This document shows, in pieces, positions 1 to 8,028 of a stretch of 42,648 nucleotides of DNA. Source of the stretch: Chryseolinea sp. (GTDB taxonomy: Bacteria; Bacteroidota; Bacteroidia; Cytophagales; Cyclobacteriaceae); assembly GCA_025923195.1 (NCBI GenBank), contig JAICGJ010000027.1, positions 1 through 42,648 of the forward strand. Reading direction: 5' to 3'. The translations under genes were made by a program, and so were the position numbers. The notes under the pieces are model-generated. The model ran no database searches and was not told the origin of the DNA. It worked only from the letters and a program-made list of their open reading frames with translations. Within the stretch, counting starts at the first letter, position 1. The number at the start of each line of letters is the position of its first letter.

Positions 1-61
1 AAGTCACCGGTAGCAAGTGAGTAGATACAGGCTTTAACCGCTACGTTCGCGGAGACCTAAG

Positions 62-150
62 ATTCACGAAGGAGAAATTCTTCGTGGTCCTTCGTGTCTG
101 GGGCCTTGGTGGCTATTAAAGTATAACACGCGTAAACCACCAAGTCGCGA
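62..150. repeat. Dispersed intergenic inverted repeat (copy 1)
   Basis: The words CTTGGTGG (105-112) and CCACCAAG (137-144) form a perfect 8-bp inverted repeat around a 24-nt A/T-rich spacer. They are preceded by cttcgtggtccttcgtgtc-type words (80-98). The same vocabulary recurs near 1949-2140, 12608-12676 and 16678-16712, always between genes. No ORF is supported in it. It resembles the short palindromic repeats scattered through many Bacteroidota genomes. Confidence 0.6.
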
Positions 151-178
151 ACTTTCACAAAAGAAAACTTCTCACTGC

Positions 179-496
179 TCAAGTGGCTGGAAATTCTGAG
201 CCATAAATTTCGTAGTGCCTAACACTGGTGTCGTACTTGATCATGATATCGCGGACGAACGGAGGCACTACAGCTTTTTGAAAGTCAGGACCCGCGAACT
301 GGCGGATTGCGTCAACGGATTCCCAATGCGTTATTATTAAAAATTCAACCCCTTGTTGAGTATCTCTTTTTAGAATAGATGCTTTAACAAACCCCTTAAT
401 GGCAAGGAGGGATTTAAACGTATCGTTCTCCAGGTGAGATATGTAATCAAGCGCCCGCTCTCGCTTGCATAATCCGGTCCAGTGCCTTGCGATCAT
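179..496 (-). CDS. ABM-fold (antibiotic biosynthesis monooxygenase-like) protein
   Basis: This encodes a small protein of about 105 residues, the usual size for a single dimeric alpha/beta-barrel (ABM) domain. It opens with MIARHWTG and carries an ITHWES(V/I)xAIRxFAG core and a C-terminal VRHYEIY strand, which is typical of this fold. The open frame extends to 559, but those 21 codons have no counterpart in the paralogue at 1528-1848, whose conserved part also begins just before an I-(A/T)-R-x-W segment. I therefore chose the internal ATG at 494-496. The family includes heme-degrading and quinol monooxygenases and many proteins of unknown role, and no substrate can be read here. It is divergent from the GH43 gene at 633. 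Confidence 0.7.
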   Translation of the reverse strand: MIARHWTGLCKRERALDYISHLENDTFKSLLAIKGFVKASILKRDTQQGVEFLIITHWESVDAIRQFAGPDFQKAVVPPFVRDIMIKYDTSVRHYEIYGSEFPAT

Positions 497-632
497 ATGC
501 CAGAGTTGTGTAAATCCGTGTAAAACGTTTCGTTTAATCACATAAATTAAACTTTTCAATTTTAACTATGTTGACTAACCCATCCTAACGTAATAAGGTA
601 GTGGGGAGATTGGAATTTAAAAAAACTGAAAG

Positions 633-1508
633 ATGCCAAATCCAATTATCAATAACCTTTTCACGGCAGATCCCACCGCGATTGTGTTCGAAGACACCGT
701 TTATCTCTACACCGGCCATGACGAAGCGCCCAACGGTACTCATCAATACGTGATGAATGAATGGCTTTGTTTTTCATCGCGCGATATGGTGAAGTGGACT
801 GCCCATGGTCCGCTGTTAAAACCTACAGATTTTTCTTGGGGAAAGAGCAACGCCTATGCGTCAAAAGTGATCGAACGGAAAGGAAAATTTTATTGGTACG
901 TCGCTGTGACGCCTGCCGATAGCACGGTGAAGGCTATTGGTGTCGCGGTGGCAGACCGTGCTGCCGGTCCGTTCAGGGATGCACGAGGATCAGCTCTCAT
1001 CAGCAACCAAGTTGAGCTCGTCGAGGGAAGCGACAACTTTGATCCCACGGTGCTCCTGGATGACGACGGAAAAGCATATATTTTTTGGGGGAAGAATGTT
1101 TGTTATTATGCCAGTCTACGACAAGATCTAATTGATCTTGACGGCGAGATAAGGCGAGTCGAATTACCTGAATTTCTGGAGGGTGCACACATTCATAAGC
1201 GCGGTGATTGGTATTATTTAAGCTACGGTTATGGATTTCCCGAAAAGGTAGGGTATGCCATGAGCAAGAGTATTCACGGTCCCTGGGAATTTAAAGGGAT
1301 ACTCAATGAGATAGCCGGAAATTGTGAGACCAATCGAGCAGCGATAATTGATTTAAAAGGAAGATCGTACTTTTTTTATCACAATGGGGCACTGAAGGGA
1401 GGGGGAAGTCACCGGCGCTCAGTATGTATCGACTATTTGCACTACAACAGTGACGGGACAATGAAACGGGTCGTGATGACCTCAGAGGGAGTCGCTCCAG
1501 TTGATTGA
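633..1508 (+). CDS. Glycoside hydrolase family 43 (arabinofuranosidase/xylosidase-like)
   Basis: This 291-residue protein is a single five-bladed beta-propeller GH43 domain. Visible landmarks are the catalytic-base motif TADPT (Asp13), the pKa-modulating NFDPTV (Asp137) and the proton-donor motif FLEGAHIHK (Glu183), in the canonical order and spacing. Family members remove arabinose or xylose from plant hemicellulose side chains. There is no signal peptide: the propeller starts at residue 4, and an in-frame TGA at 627-629, just upstream of the ATG, rules out a longer N-terminus. The enzyme is therefore predicted cytoplasmic, acting on imported oligosaccharides, unless a secretion leader has been lost. 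No C-terminal carbohydrate-binding module is present. It lies between two paralogous ABM genes and has no SusC/SusD pair nearby. Confidence 0.88.
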   Translation: MPNPIINNLFTADPTAIVFEDTVYLYTGHDEAPNGTHQYVMNEWLCFSSRDMVKWTAHGPLLKPTDFSWGKSNAYASKVIERKGKFYWYVAVTPADSTVKAIGVAVADRAAGPFRDARGSALISNQVELVEGSDNFDPTVLLDDDGKAYIFWGKNVCYYASLRQDLIDLDGEIRRVELPEFLEGAHIHKRGDWYYLSYGYGFPEKVGYAMSKSIHGPWEFKGILNEIAGNCETNRAAIIDLKGRSYFFYHNGALKGGGSHRRSVCIDYLHYNSDGTMKRVVMTSEGVAPVD

Positions 1509-1527
1509 TGAGTCAGCAATCCGTCGT

Positions 1528-1848
1528 TCAATATTCGAAGGTTTCATAATGGACAACATGTTCTTCAAACTCTATTAGATATTTTCCATCTTCCTCATAA
1601 TATTTTGCCTTCTGATAGTCTTCGCCGGCAAATTTTTTTATGCTTTCATATGAATCCCATTCCGTGACCGTAAGAAAATGACACTGGTTTCCATCGATTC
1701 GGCGTAACAATTTCGCAGACAAGTTGCCTTTAATCATTCGATACTCTTTCATCCCCGTATCTTCCACGTATTTTAAATATTCATCCGCATGAATAGCCTT
1801 TGTCACACCGTGCCATATGCGTGTGATTTTTTTGATATCGTTTGACAT
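1528..1848 (-). CDS. ABM-fold (antibiotic biosynthesis monooxygenase-like) protein, paralogue
   Basis: This protein of about 106 residues is clearly homologous to the one at 179-496. Both share I-x-R-x-W near the start, TxWxS(Y/V)xxI(K/R)(K/Q)FAG in the middle and V(V/R)HYExY at the end. I start it at the ATG 1846-1848 (MSNDIKK), because the 13 extra codons up to 1887 have no counterpart in the paralogue. It converges with the GH43 gene, with 19 bases between the stop codons. The fold binds small hydrophobic or heme-like ligands in known members. The ligand here is unknown. Confidence 0.72.
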   Translation of the reverse strand: MSNDIKKITRIWHGVTKAIHADEYLKYVEDTGMKEYRMIKGNLSAKLLRRIDGNQCHFLTVTEWDSYESIKKFAGEDYQKAKYYEEDGKYLIEFEEHVVHYETFEY

Positions 1849-1948
1849 AGTAAACCAGACTAAATTTTTTCTATTGATTAAACGCAATTCACATTTATAA
1901 GGATGCCTCGAACGGTCATGCCTGCTTAATGCATCCTAAGGCTAATAT

Positions 1949-2140
1949 GCCACAAAGTCGCTTAGTCTCGAAGGTTCACGATGAGTTTTGGCAACGTTAG
2001 GAATGCGTGCGAGACTTGTACGAGCGTGCAAAAAACTAAGATCGTATCTGCGATCCTTAGTGCTTCTTAGGAGCCTTAGTGGCTAGGAAGCAAATTCGAA
2101 TAAGAATGCCACCAGTCGCTAAGGCACGAAGGATCACGAA
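1949..2140. repeat. Dispersed intergenic inverted repeats (copies 2-3)
   Basis: Three related arms are visible. The left arm, 1949-1981, begins gccacaaagtcgcttag. A reverse-oriented arm, 2051-2083, ends cttaggagccttagtggc. A third arm in the left orientation, 2108-2140, begins gccaccagtcgctaagg. Arms 1 and 2 can fold into a long imperfect hairpin, and arm 3 is a solo half. It lies between two minus-strand genes (the 2178-2630 start is on the far side), so the element sits beyond the cold-shock gene's stop codon and upstream of the ABM gene at 1848. No convincing ORF is present. Confidence 0.6.
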
Positions 2141-2177
2141 ATTTCTGTCATTAAATTCAATGATGATATGCTTATGG

Positions 2178-2630
2178 CTAGCCTTTCTTTTGAATATTCA
2201 CTGCGGTAAGCCCGCGCGGACCCTTCTGCGTTTCAAACTCCACCTGGTCGTCTTTCTTCAAGGGAAATGTAAGAGAACTGTTGTGTACAAAGATACTTTC
2301 GCCGGACGCGATATCTCTGATGAAACCATATCCCTTTGCGTCATTGAAAAATGAAACCACGCCTGTCCGGACGGAGTGCGCCTTGCTTTCGGTTTGTGTT
2401 GGGACACTGATGACAATATCATCGGCCTTTACAGAGGTTTTCTTGGTGGGATCGGGTGGGGTGGAAGTGATGTTGCCGAATTCGTCGACATATGCAATCA
2501 TATCATCCAGGGATTTACCCTCTTTGGACGATGCCTTGCGCTCTTCTTTTCGTTGTTCTTTTTCCTGTCGCTTCTGAGCTTTTTTCTTTTCTTTCTCATT
2601 CTTAATCGACCGGTTTTGTGATTTTGCCAT
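2178..2630 (-). CDS. Cold-shock-domain protein with long basic N-terminal extension
   Basis: Residues from about 86 to 150 form a cold-shock domain (OB fold) with RNP1 KGYGFI and RNP2 SIFVHNS, ending VNIQKKG. This domain binds single-stranded RNA or DNA. Canonical Csp proteins are about 65-70 residues. This one is 150, with a first ~40 residues dominated by Lys, Glu, Arg and Gln (KNEKEKKKAQKRQEKEQRK), probably a charged helix, and then a linker with a DEFGNITSTPPDP segment. Similar extended CSD proteins are common in Bacteroidota and probably act as RNA chaperones. It follows the 118-residue unknown gene on the same strand after 17 bases, so the two are likely cotranscribed from the gap at 3005-3635. 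Confidence 0.88.
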   Translation of the reverse strand: MAKSQNRSIKNEKEKKKAQKRQEKEQRKEERKASSKEGKSLDDMIAYVDEFGNITSTPPDPTKKTSVKADDIVISVPTQTESKAHSVRTGVVSFFNDAKGYGFIRDIASGESIFVHNSSLTFPLKKDDQVEFETQKGPRGLTAVNIQKKG

Positions 2631-2647
2631 GCAATATTAATTTTTCA

Positions 2648-3004
2648 CTAGGGTACGGGTTGGCTCATCTTGCTGATGTGCAGGACGAATTGTTTGTCAA
2701 GCGTGATTTCGTATGGTGATTGTTCCGTAAGTTCTGTCGCTTTCCGGGACAACTGCAAAATTTCAAGCAGTTCCTTGGCTGCCTGCGACTCACGAATATT
2801 GTTCAGAGCCTTTCCTTTGAGAACCTGGAGGACGAAATTATACCCACCTTTTTGGCGGGCATTCATTTGCCTAAATTCATGACCTGACAGCTGGTAGTGC
2901 TGAGGCTCATCCGCGGAATCGAGCATCAACTTTAGAATCACGGGACGGTATTTGCTCCATATCGGCAAATAAGTTTTCAGGCTGGGTCCATTAATCTTTT
3001 CCAT
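2648..3004 (-). CDS. Conserved hypothetical protein upstream of the cold-shock gene
   Basis: I do not recognise this 118-residue soluble protein. It has no signal peptide or membrane segment. The first part carries aromatic residues (TYLPIWSKYRPVILKLML). The middle is basic, with an HEFRQMNARQKGGYNF stretch, and the rest is predicted helical. It ends 17 bases before the CSD start, which argues for an operon and possibly a shared role in nucleic-acid handling. The frame is well used and has no competing ORF of similar quality. Confidence 0.65.
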   Translation of the reverse strand: MEKINGPSLKTYLPIWSKYRPVILKLMLDSADEPQHYQLSGHEFRQMNARQKGGYNFVLQVLKGKALNNIRESQAAKELLEILQLSRKATELTEQSPYEITLDKQFVLHISKMSQPVP

Positions 3005-3033
3005 AGGTCTGTGTTTTAGTGTTCAAGTGAGGG

Positions 3034-3043
3034 CGGTTAACCG
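3034..3043. promoter_or_regulatory. Perfect palindrome CGGTTAACCG upstream of the CSD operon
   Basis: This 10-bp perfect palindrome is centred 34 bases upstream of the minus-strand start at 3004, a position typical of an operator. No regulator can be assigned, and chance is possible. Confidence 0.25.
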
Positions 3044-3520
3044 TCATTCACGAGGATTCAGAAGGTGCTGCATATTATAAAGAGGATATCCGCCTGGTAT
3101 CCATTTAATACGAAGTAACTTGAGCTTTATCAATCTATTCATAAAGCCTTATCTCGAAAGGAGATACAGAAGAGATAAGTTGTTAAAGAATTTGTTTGAC
3201 GAAGAAAGTCTCGAAAGGTACAATTTTTTATTGGCAAAGCCGAATCCTTAACATACATAGGGGGCGAATGTTATACTTATTGATCACTCCGCAGTGTGTC
3301 AAAAAGGCCGAACTTCCATATAGGTTAGTGCTGGAAATTGTTGTACCTTTGCGTGGTTGAATTGCGGATTTTTTAATACACTATACACTTTCTGGTATAT
3401 AGTCCCTTTAAGGTTCTCCCCAATTAATAGTCCATACATGCACAGAGCTGATTGCTCATAGTTAAAGTGTATCTGCCAAAACCTCCTGCGAAATGAGGAG
3501 AGCAGAAAAATGCCGATACC

Positions 3521-3625
3521 ATGAATGGCCAGTTTTGCATGGAGGATTGTGCCTGGTGCAATCCATCAAGAAAAAACTTAAACGTGCAGGTCATTGGATA
3601 TGCAATTGTTCCAGACCCATGCTAA
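3521..3625 (+). CDS. Possible 34-residue Cys-rich leader ORF
   Basis: An ATG at 3521 opens a 34-codon frame ending TAA at 3623-3625, ten bases before the desaturase ATG. The product carries four cysteines, three of them in an FCMEDCAWC cluster that resembles a small metal-binding motif. A four-codon ORF (ATG 3510) preceded by AGGAG ends in an ATGA overlap with this start. It may be a leader peptide or a chance ORF. Only its position and composition support it. Confidence 0.18.
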   Translation: MNGQFCMEDCAWCNPSRKNLNVQVIGYAIVPDPC

Positions 3626-3635
3626 ATAATTAGAA

Positions 3636-4745
3636 ATGAACGAATCAAAAGCTTTAACCTTTGCACGCACGAACCGCGACTTTTCAATCAAACTGAATAA
3701 GAGGGTAAACGAATATTTTAGGAACAACCAGTTAAGCCGTCATGCCAACACTGAAATGGTCATTAAAACAATTTGCATGTTCCTGGGGTATTTTGGCCCT
3801 TACGTATTAATCGTTTCCGGTATCGTCACTGGCACGCTCGGGCTATTGATTGCGGTTGTCGTCATGAGCCTCGGTCTGGCTGGCATTGGTCTCTCCGTCA
3901 TGCACGATGCCAATCACGGTGCATATGCAAAGCGAAACTGGATAAATGTCGCGTTGGGCTATTCAATGAATCTTATTGGTGCCAATGCCTTTAACTGGAA
4001 AATGCAACACAACGTAATGCATCATTCCTTTACCAACATTCATGAAGAAGATGAAGATATCACCCCTCGGGGTGCACTGCGCCTTTCACCACATACAGAA
4101 TGGAAGAAGATGCATAAATATCAATTCATTTACGCATGGTTTCTCTATGGATTAATGACCATAGTATGGCTTTTCTTTAAAGATTTTGTAAGGTTGGTTG
4201 TCTATCGCAAAAACGGCATGGCAAAAAAACAGGGTGCAAATATTGGGTTGGAATGGGTTATCCTAATCATAAGCAAAATCGTGTATGTAGGGTATATATT
4301 TGTTATACCTCTTTTATTTACTCCGCTGTCATGGTGGATGATTCTGCTAGGTGTCTTTTTCATGCATTATATTGCTGGATTCATTCTGGCGATTATCTTT
4401 CAGCCAGCCCATGTTGTCGAAGGCACAACGTATCCACTACCTGATGAGGACGGAAATCTGGAAAACGACTGGGCTGTTCATCAACTATTGACGACATCAA
4501 ATTTTGGCAACAACAGCCAGTGGTTTTCGTGGTACGTGGGTGGTCTGAATTTTCAGATAGAACATCATTTGTTTCCCAATATTTGTCACGTTCATTACCG
4601 GAAGATTTCAAGCTTGGTACAAGAAACAGCTCGCGAATTCGGATTACCCTACAGAAGCACCCACACATTTTTGGAAGCTCTTCTGAGCCATATGCGCATA
4701 CTAAAACAGTTGGGCGTGAGGCCTAATTACTTGAAACAACCATGA
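3636..4745 (+). CDS. Membrane fatty-acid desaturase (front-end / linoleoyl-CoA type)
   Basis: This 369-residue integral membrane di-iron desaturase introduces a double bond into an acyl chain, probably of membrane lipids. The three histidine boxes are intact: HDANH (90-94), HNVMHH (125-130) and QIEHH (307-311). The Q for H in the third box is the hallmark of front-end (delta-5/delta-6-like) desaturases. Hydrophobic segments lie near 45-85, 105-115, 165-185 and 207-255. No cytochrome b5 domain is fused, so electrons must come from a separate ferredoxin or b5-like donor. A second paralogue lies at 8894-9964. The 631-bp upstream gap suggests its own regulated promoter, plausibly responding to temperature or membrane state. 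Confidence 0.92.
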   Translation: MNESKALTFARTNRDFSIKLNKRVNEYFRNNQLSRHANTEMVIKTICMFLGYFGPYVLIVSGIVTGTLGLLIAVVVMSLGLAGIGLSVMHDANHGAYAKRNWINVALGYSMNLIGANAFNWKMQHNVMHHSFTNIHEEDEDITPRGALRLSPHTEWKKMHKYQFIYAWFLYGLMTIVWLFFKDFVRLVVYRKNGMAKKQGANIGLEWVILIISKIVYVGYIFVIPLLFTPLSWWMILLGVFFMHYIAGFILAIIFQPAHVVEGTTYPLPDEDGNLENDWAVHQLLTTSNFGNNSQWFSWYVGGLNFQIEHHLFPNICHVHYRKISSLVQETAREFGLPYRSTHTFLEALLSHMRILKQLGVRPNYLKQP

Positions 4746-4969
4746 GGTCTTTCCCGCCTCGCCAAAGATCTGCTCCTTTACGAGAGGTAGTATGTAAGCT
4801 TGTATTGGCATTTTGACACTTTTTGCTGGCCCTCCACACCATTTCAGCATTTTTTCCGCATAATCTGGGTAACTAGTGTGCCTTGTCGCGTTTTTAGTGA
4901 TTCCCGCCAAACATGTGTCTGGCGTAAGAAAGCGGCTGAACTTTGAAATCTTCGGGACGCAAGGTATTT

Positions 4970-4977
4970 TATCTTTG
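4970..4977 (+). promoter_or_regulatory. Putative Bacteroidota -7 element (TATCTTTG)
   Basis: TATCTTTG is an exact match to the TAnnTTTG -7 consensus of Bacteroidota sigma-A promoters and lies 19 bases before the ATG at 4997. A TTTG at 4942-4945 could be the -33 element, but the 24-bp spacing is longer than the usual 19-21. It would give a very short leader for the CHASE3-GAF gene. Confidence 0.4.
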
Positions 4978-4996
4978 GAACTGATACTGCCCACCT

Positions 4997-6589
4997 ATGA
5001 ATCAATTTTTTAGCCAGCTGTTGAAAAGGCAGGGAGTTAAGAGCACCCTTTATCTCATCATCGCTCTTATATTGATTGATACCGCCTTTACTTATAGTTA
5101 TAAACTTGCGCTCAACGATAACATCGAGGTCCAGAAAAAACTAGATGAGATCTTAACAAGCAAGGGAACGATCATCTCAAATCTGAATAACATCGATATG
5201 AGCCTGAGAGGATATCTCCTCGTTCAAAACGAAGCGTTCCTAGGAACATATGAGAAGATCAAGAGCCAAAGCAGACCAACTATGCGCTTCCTTGACAAGC
5301 AGCTACCTTCCATAGGAATTGAAGCATCGGTGCTAACCAATATGAACAAGATGCTCGACAACTACTTTGACTTAATGGATGAAGTAGTCGGCCTTTCTAA
5401 GGCTGGTGCCATGGAGGATGCACTGAAGATCATAAAAGCCGACCATGGTACAGCTGTTTGGGAAACGTACATGAAACTATCTGGTGTTGTGGACCCGGTG
5501 ATTGCAGAACAAAAAGCAGCAGCACAAAAAAAATACTCAGACCTTTTAGATCTGAGTTTGATTTTTCAATCGATTCTCCTTTTAATAGGTATTCCTACAC
5601 TTATCTATACAGTCATAAACCTCTCGCGATCCCAAGCAAGGAGAAAAAGCTTGTTTGAACAACTCGACAGACAAAATCGTGCTTTGATATTTGATTCAAA
5701 CAAGCCCACGGATATTCAGGATGAGGACCGTGTGATTGGCGATATTATTGGCAACCTGAATAAGGCCGCCACTTTCATTAAAAATATTGCACAGGGAAAC
5801 TACGAAGTAAAATGGGATGGTTTCAGTCAATCCGGATCGGAAGTAAACCGGCATAACATTTCCGGGGAACTACTTCAAATGCGGGACGAGATGAAAAAGA
5901 AACGCGAGGAAGGCGTACGACAGCAATGGGTAAGCGAAGGATTGAATAAAGTGTCGGAAATAATTCGTGACCATCAGACGCATTTTGAAATGCTCTGCGA
6001 AAAAACCGTTGCCTTCATCGTCAAATACCTTAAAGCTCAGCAAGGAGGTCTATTTGTCCTGAACGAGGAAGACGAGAGCGATCCACACATTGCACTCGTG
6101 TGTTGCTATGCCTTCGATAAGAAGAAATTCGTGACAAAAAGGGTTGAAATTGGTAATGGTCTCCTCGGACAGGCATTTCTTGAGGGCGAGCCAATCTACC
6201 TGACGGATGTTCCTCAGGATTATATTCGTATCACCAGCGGGCTAGGCGAAGCTAATCCTCGATGTCTCACTATCTATCCGATGAAGCATAACGATACTGT
6301 GGTGGCGCTGATTGAAATTGCATCGTTTACACCAAATGACCAGTATGCGCTGGATTTTCTTGGCAATGCCTGCAAATCTATTGCAGCCTCGGTCATCGCC
6401 ATCCAAAGTAATGCCAAGACGAAAATGCTCCTGGAAAAGTCACAACAACAAGCCGAGGAGATGCGCGCTCAAGAGGAGGAAATGCGTCAGAATATGGAAG
6501 AGCTGGAGGCAACGCAGGAGGAAATGAAGCGCCGGGAAATCGATTTGAAGAACAACATTTCAAAATACGAACGCTCTAACGCTGCTTAA
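4997..6589 (+). CDS. CHASE3-GAF membrane sensor lacking an output domain
   Basis: This is a 530-residue protein. TM1 at about 17-34 and TM2 at about 187-208 bracket an extracytoplasmic helical CHASE3-like domain (about 45-175, with the typical SLRGYLL segment). A HAMP-like linker and a cytoplasmic GAF domain (about 330-470, with a GLLGQAFLEGEPIYLTDVP core) follow, and then a coiled coil of Glu/Gln/Met heptads (about 475-520). In related proteins this coiled coil leads into PAS or kinase modules. Here the frame stops after KYERSNAA, with no kinase, GGDEF or MCP domain. It could be a regulatory subunit signalling by protein contact, or a truncated sensor. No orphan kinase domain follows: the next gene is convergent. 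Confidence 0.85.
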   Translation: MNQFFSQLLKRQGVKSTLYLIIALILIDTAFTYSYKLALNDNIEVQKKLDEILTSKGTIISNLNNIDMSLRGYLLVQNEAFLGTYEKIKSQSRPTMRFLDKQLPSIGIEASVLTNMNKMLDNYFDLMDEVVGLSKAGAMEDALKIIKADHGTAVWETYMKLSGVVDPVIAEQKAAAQKKYSDLLDLSLIFQSILLLIGIPTLIYTVINLSRSQARRKSLFEQLDRQNRALIFDSNKPTDIQDEDRVIGDIIGNLNKAATFIKNIAQGNYEVKWDGFSQSGSEVNRHNISGELLQMRDEMKKKREEGVRQQWVSEGLNKVSEIIRDHQTHFEMLCEKTVAFIVKYLKAQQGGLFVLNEEDESDPHIALVCCYAFDKKKFVTKRVEIGNGLLGQAFLEGEPIYLTDVPQDYIRITSGLGEANPRCLTIYPMKHNDTVVALIEIASFTPNDQYALDFLGNACKSIAASVIAIQSNAKTKMLLEKSQQQAEEMRAQEEEMRQNMEELEATQEEMKRREIDLKNNISKYERSNAA

Positions 6590-6600
6590 GCGACTCTCGC

Positions 6601-7890
6601 CTAGACCGAGGCAATCTTCAACACAGCGTCTACAAACCGGTCAAGGTCTTTTGTTGTGGTATACACATGTGGCGTTATCCGAACTCCGCTTATATTTTCC
6701 CATTTAATGGGCGATGTATGAATCTGATATTCCGAGAATAACTTTGAGGCTACCCTTTCCGGCTCAATCCCCTCAATAGAGAAATTCCCCAACGCGCAGG
6801 AAAACTCAGGTTTTAAGGAAACATTCAACTTGATCCTTGGATGTTGCATTACTTTTTCACACCAGTATTTCTTTAAATAATGCAGTCGTTCCTCCTTCCG
6901 CTTGCTCCCGATCGCCAGGTGAAAATCGATAGCCTGCCCGATAGCCTGTTCGGGCGCAAAAGATCTCGTACCCAACGCTTCGAATTTGCGAATATCAGCT
7001 CCCTGTGGTTTGTCGTTGGGAAATAATGGCCATAGCCCTGCGATATTTTCTTTTCTGACATATAACATCCCCGTTCCGAACGGCGCGCATAACCATTTGT
7101 GAAGGCTTGTACCAAAATAATCCGGACTGAAGTCCGGTATCTTAAAATCCAGATGCGCAAAGGTGTGAGATCCATCCACAATGGAAATGATGTTCCTTTT
7201 GCGCGCTTCTTCACAAAGTCTTTTTACGGGTAATATCTGGCCCGTCCAGTTGATCATATGTGTGATATGCCAGATTCTGGTTCTTGGTGTAGTGGCGTCT
7301 ACAAACCCTTTAATGAATTCGTCTGCATTTTCAACGGGAAGTTTGAAGTTCAGCCATTTTATGGAAATTCCATCACGCAGCTCTTTTTGCTTCCAGGCAT
7401 GTATCATGTTCGGATAATCCTGTTTAGTCATAACCACTTCATCACCTTTGCTCAGAGTCAGTCCCCATGTAACGGTTGCCAGCGCCTCCGTCGTATTCCT
7501 GTTAACAGCAATTTCCTCTGCTGATGTTCCGGCGAGATCTGCAAGTTTTCGTCTTAGGGGTTCACGGCCTTTGTCGAGGATCTGCCACATATAATAAGTT
7601 GGCCCTTCGTTGCTATAGTGATAGTACCGATCCACGGCGTCCTGGACAACTTTGGGTTGAGGACTTACTCCACCGTTATTCAGATTGAGTATCGACGGAG
7701 AAACCGTGTAGGCCTGCGCCAGTCGAGCCCAAAGCTCTTCATCGTTGTTCATGCGAGAAGAATCAGTCTTGCTGAGTGTCAGCAGCGCATCTGAAACATC
7801 TTCGGCGATAGCCTTTAAGGTCACTGTGGATAGTGATAATGGTGCTACGAGGCTAATAGATTTTTTTACAAACGATCTTCGGCTTGCCAT
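6601..7890 (-). CDS. Class V aminotransferase-fold PLP enzyme with Tat-like leader
   Basis: This is a 429-residue PLP-dependent enzyme of the class V (isopenicillin-N-epimerase/cysteine-desulfurase-like) superfamily. Visible marks are the NNGGVSP substrate/PLP segment (71-77), NRNTTEA (130-136), the cofactor Asp and following His in VDGSH (238-242), and the Schiff-base Lys265 in TSLHKWLCAPFGTG. The start SRRSFVKK followed by a short hydrophobic stretch looks like a twin-arginine leader, so a folded, PLP-loaded enzyme would be exported. The actual substrate is unknown: epimerase, lyase or aminotransferase are all possible. It converges with the sensor gene, with 11 bases between stops. Confidence 0.85.
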   Translation of the reverse strand: MASRRSFVKKSISLVAPLSLSTVTLKAIAEDVSDALLTLSKTDSSRMNNDEELWARLAQAYTVSPSILNLNNGGVSPQPKVVQDAVDRYYHYSNEGPTYYMWQILDKGREPLRRKLADLAGTSAEEIAVNRNTTEALATVTWGLTLSKGDEVVMTKQDYPNMIHAWKQKELRDGISIKWLNFKLPVENADEFIKGFVDATTPRTRIWHITHMINWTGQILPVKRLCEEARKRNIISIVDGSHTFAHLDFKIPDFSPDYFGTSLHKWLCAPFGTGMLYVRKENIAGLWPLFPNDKPQGADIRKFEALGTRSFAPEQAIGQAIDFHLAIGSKRKEERLHYLKKYWCEKVMQHPRIKLNVSLKPEFSCALGNFSIEGIEPERVASKLFSEYQIHTSPIKWENISGVRITPHVYTTTKDLDRFVDAVLKIASV

Positions 7891-8028
7891 CGGGTATGGA
7901 TTAACAGATAATGAAGTTACGAATTTCGTGTTGAGATGTATCGGAATGAGTGATATCTGCGGGGAAATTCAACAGCTTGTCACGACGTGAATCACCAAAT
8001 CGTGTTAAATAAATTTTAGCGAACGAGG

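Larger units (their letters stand above)
3005..3635. other. 631-bp intergenic region between divergent CSD operon and desaturase
   Basis: This gap separates the minus-strand CSD operon from the plus-strand desaturase and should hold both promoters. Items seen are a perfect 10-bp palindrome at 3034-3043, a TACCTTTG word at 3344-3351 that matches the Bacteroidota -7 consensus but lacks a good TTG at the right distance, a CTCCT/AGGAG hairpin (3483-3500), a 9-bp hairpin with two G-U pairs at 3544-3564, and a 34-codon Cys-rich ORF (3521-3625). No larger gene is supported. Confidence 0.5.

Noticed and set aside
2079-2354. 91-codon plus-strand frame in the repeat zone
   Set aside because: It starts inside the dispersed repeat and runs over the cold-shock gene in antisense. 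It has no family features.
4701-4994. 97-codon minus-strand frame filling the gap before the sensor gene
   Set aside because: It overlaps the end of the desaturase, has unusual composition, matches no family I know, and its start lies in the putative promoter of the sensor gene.
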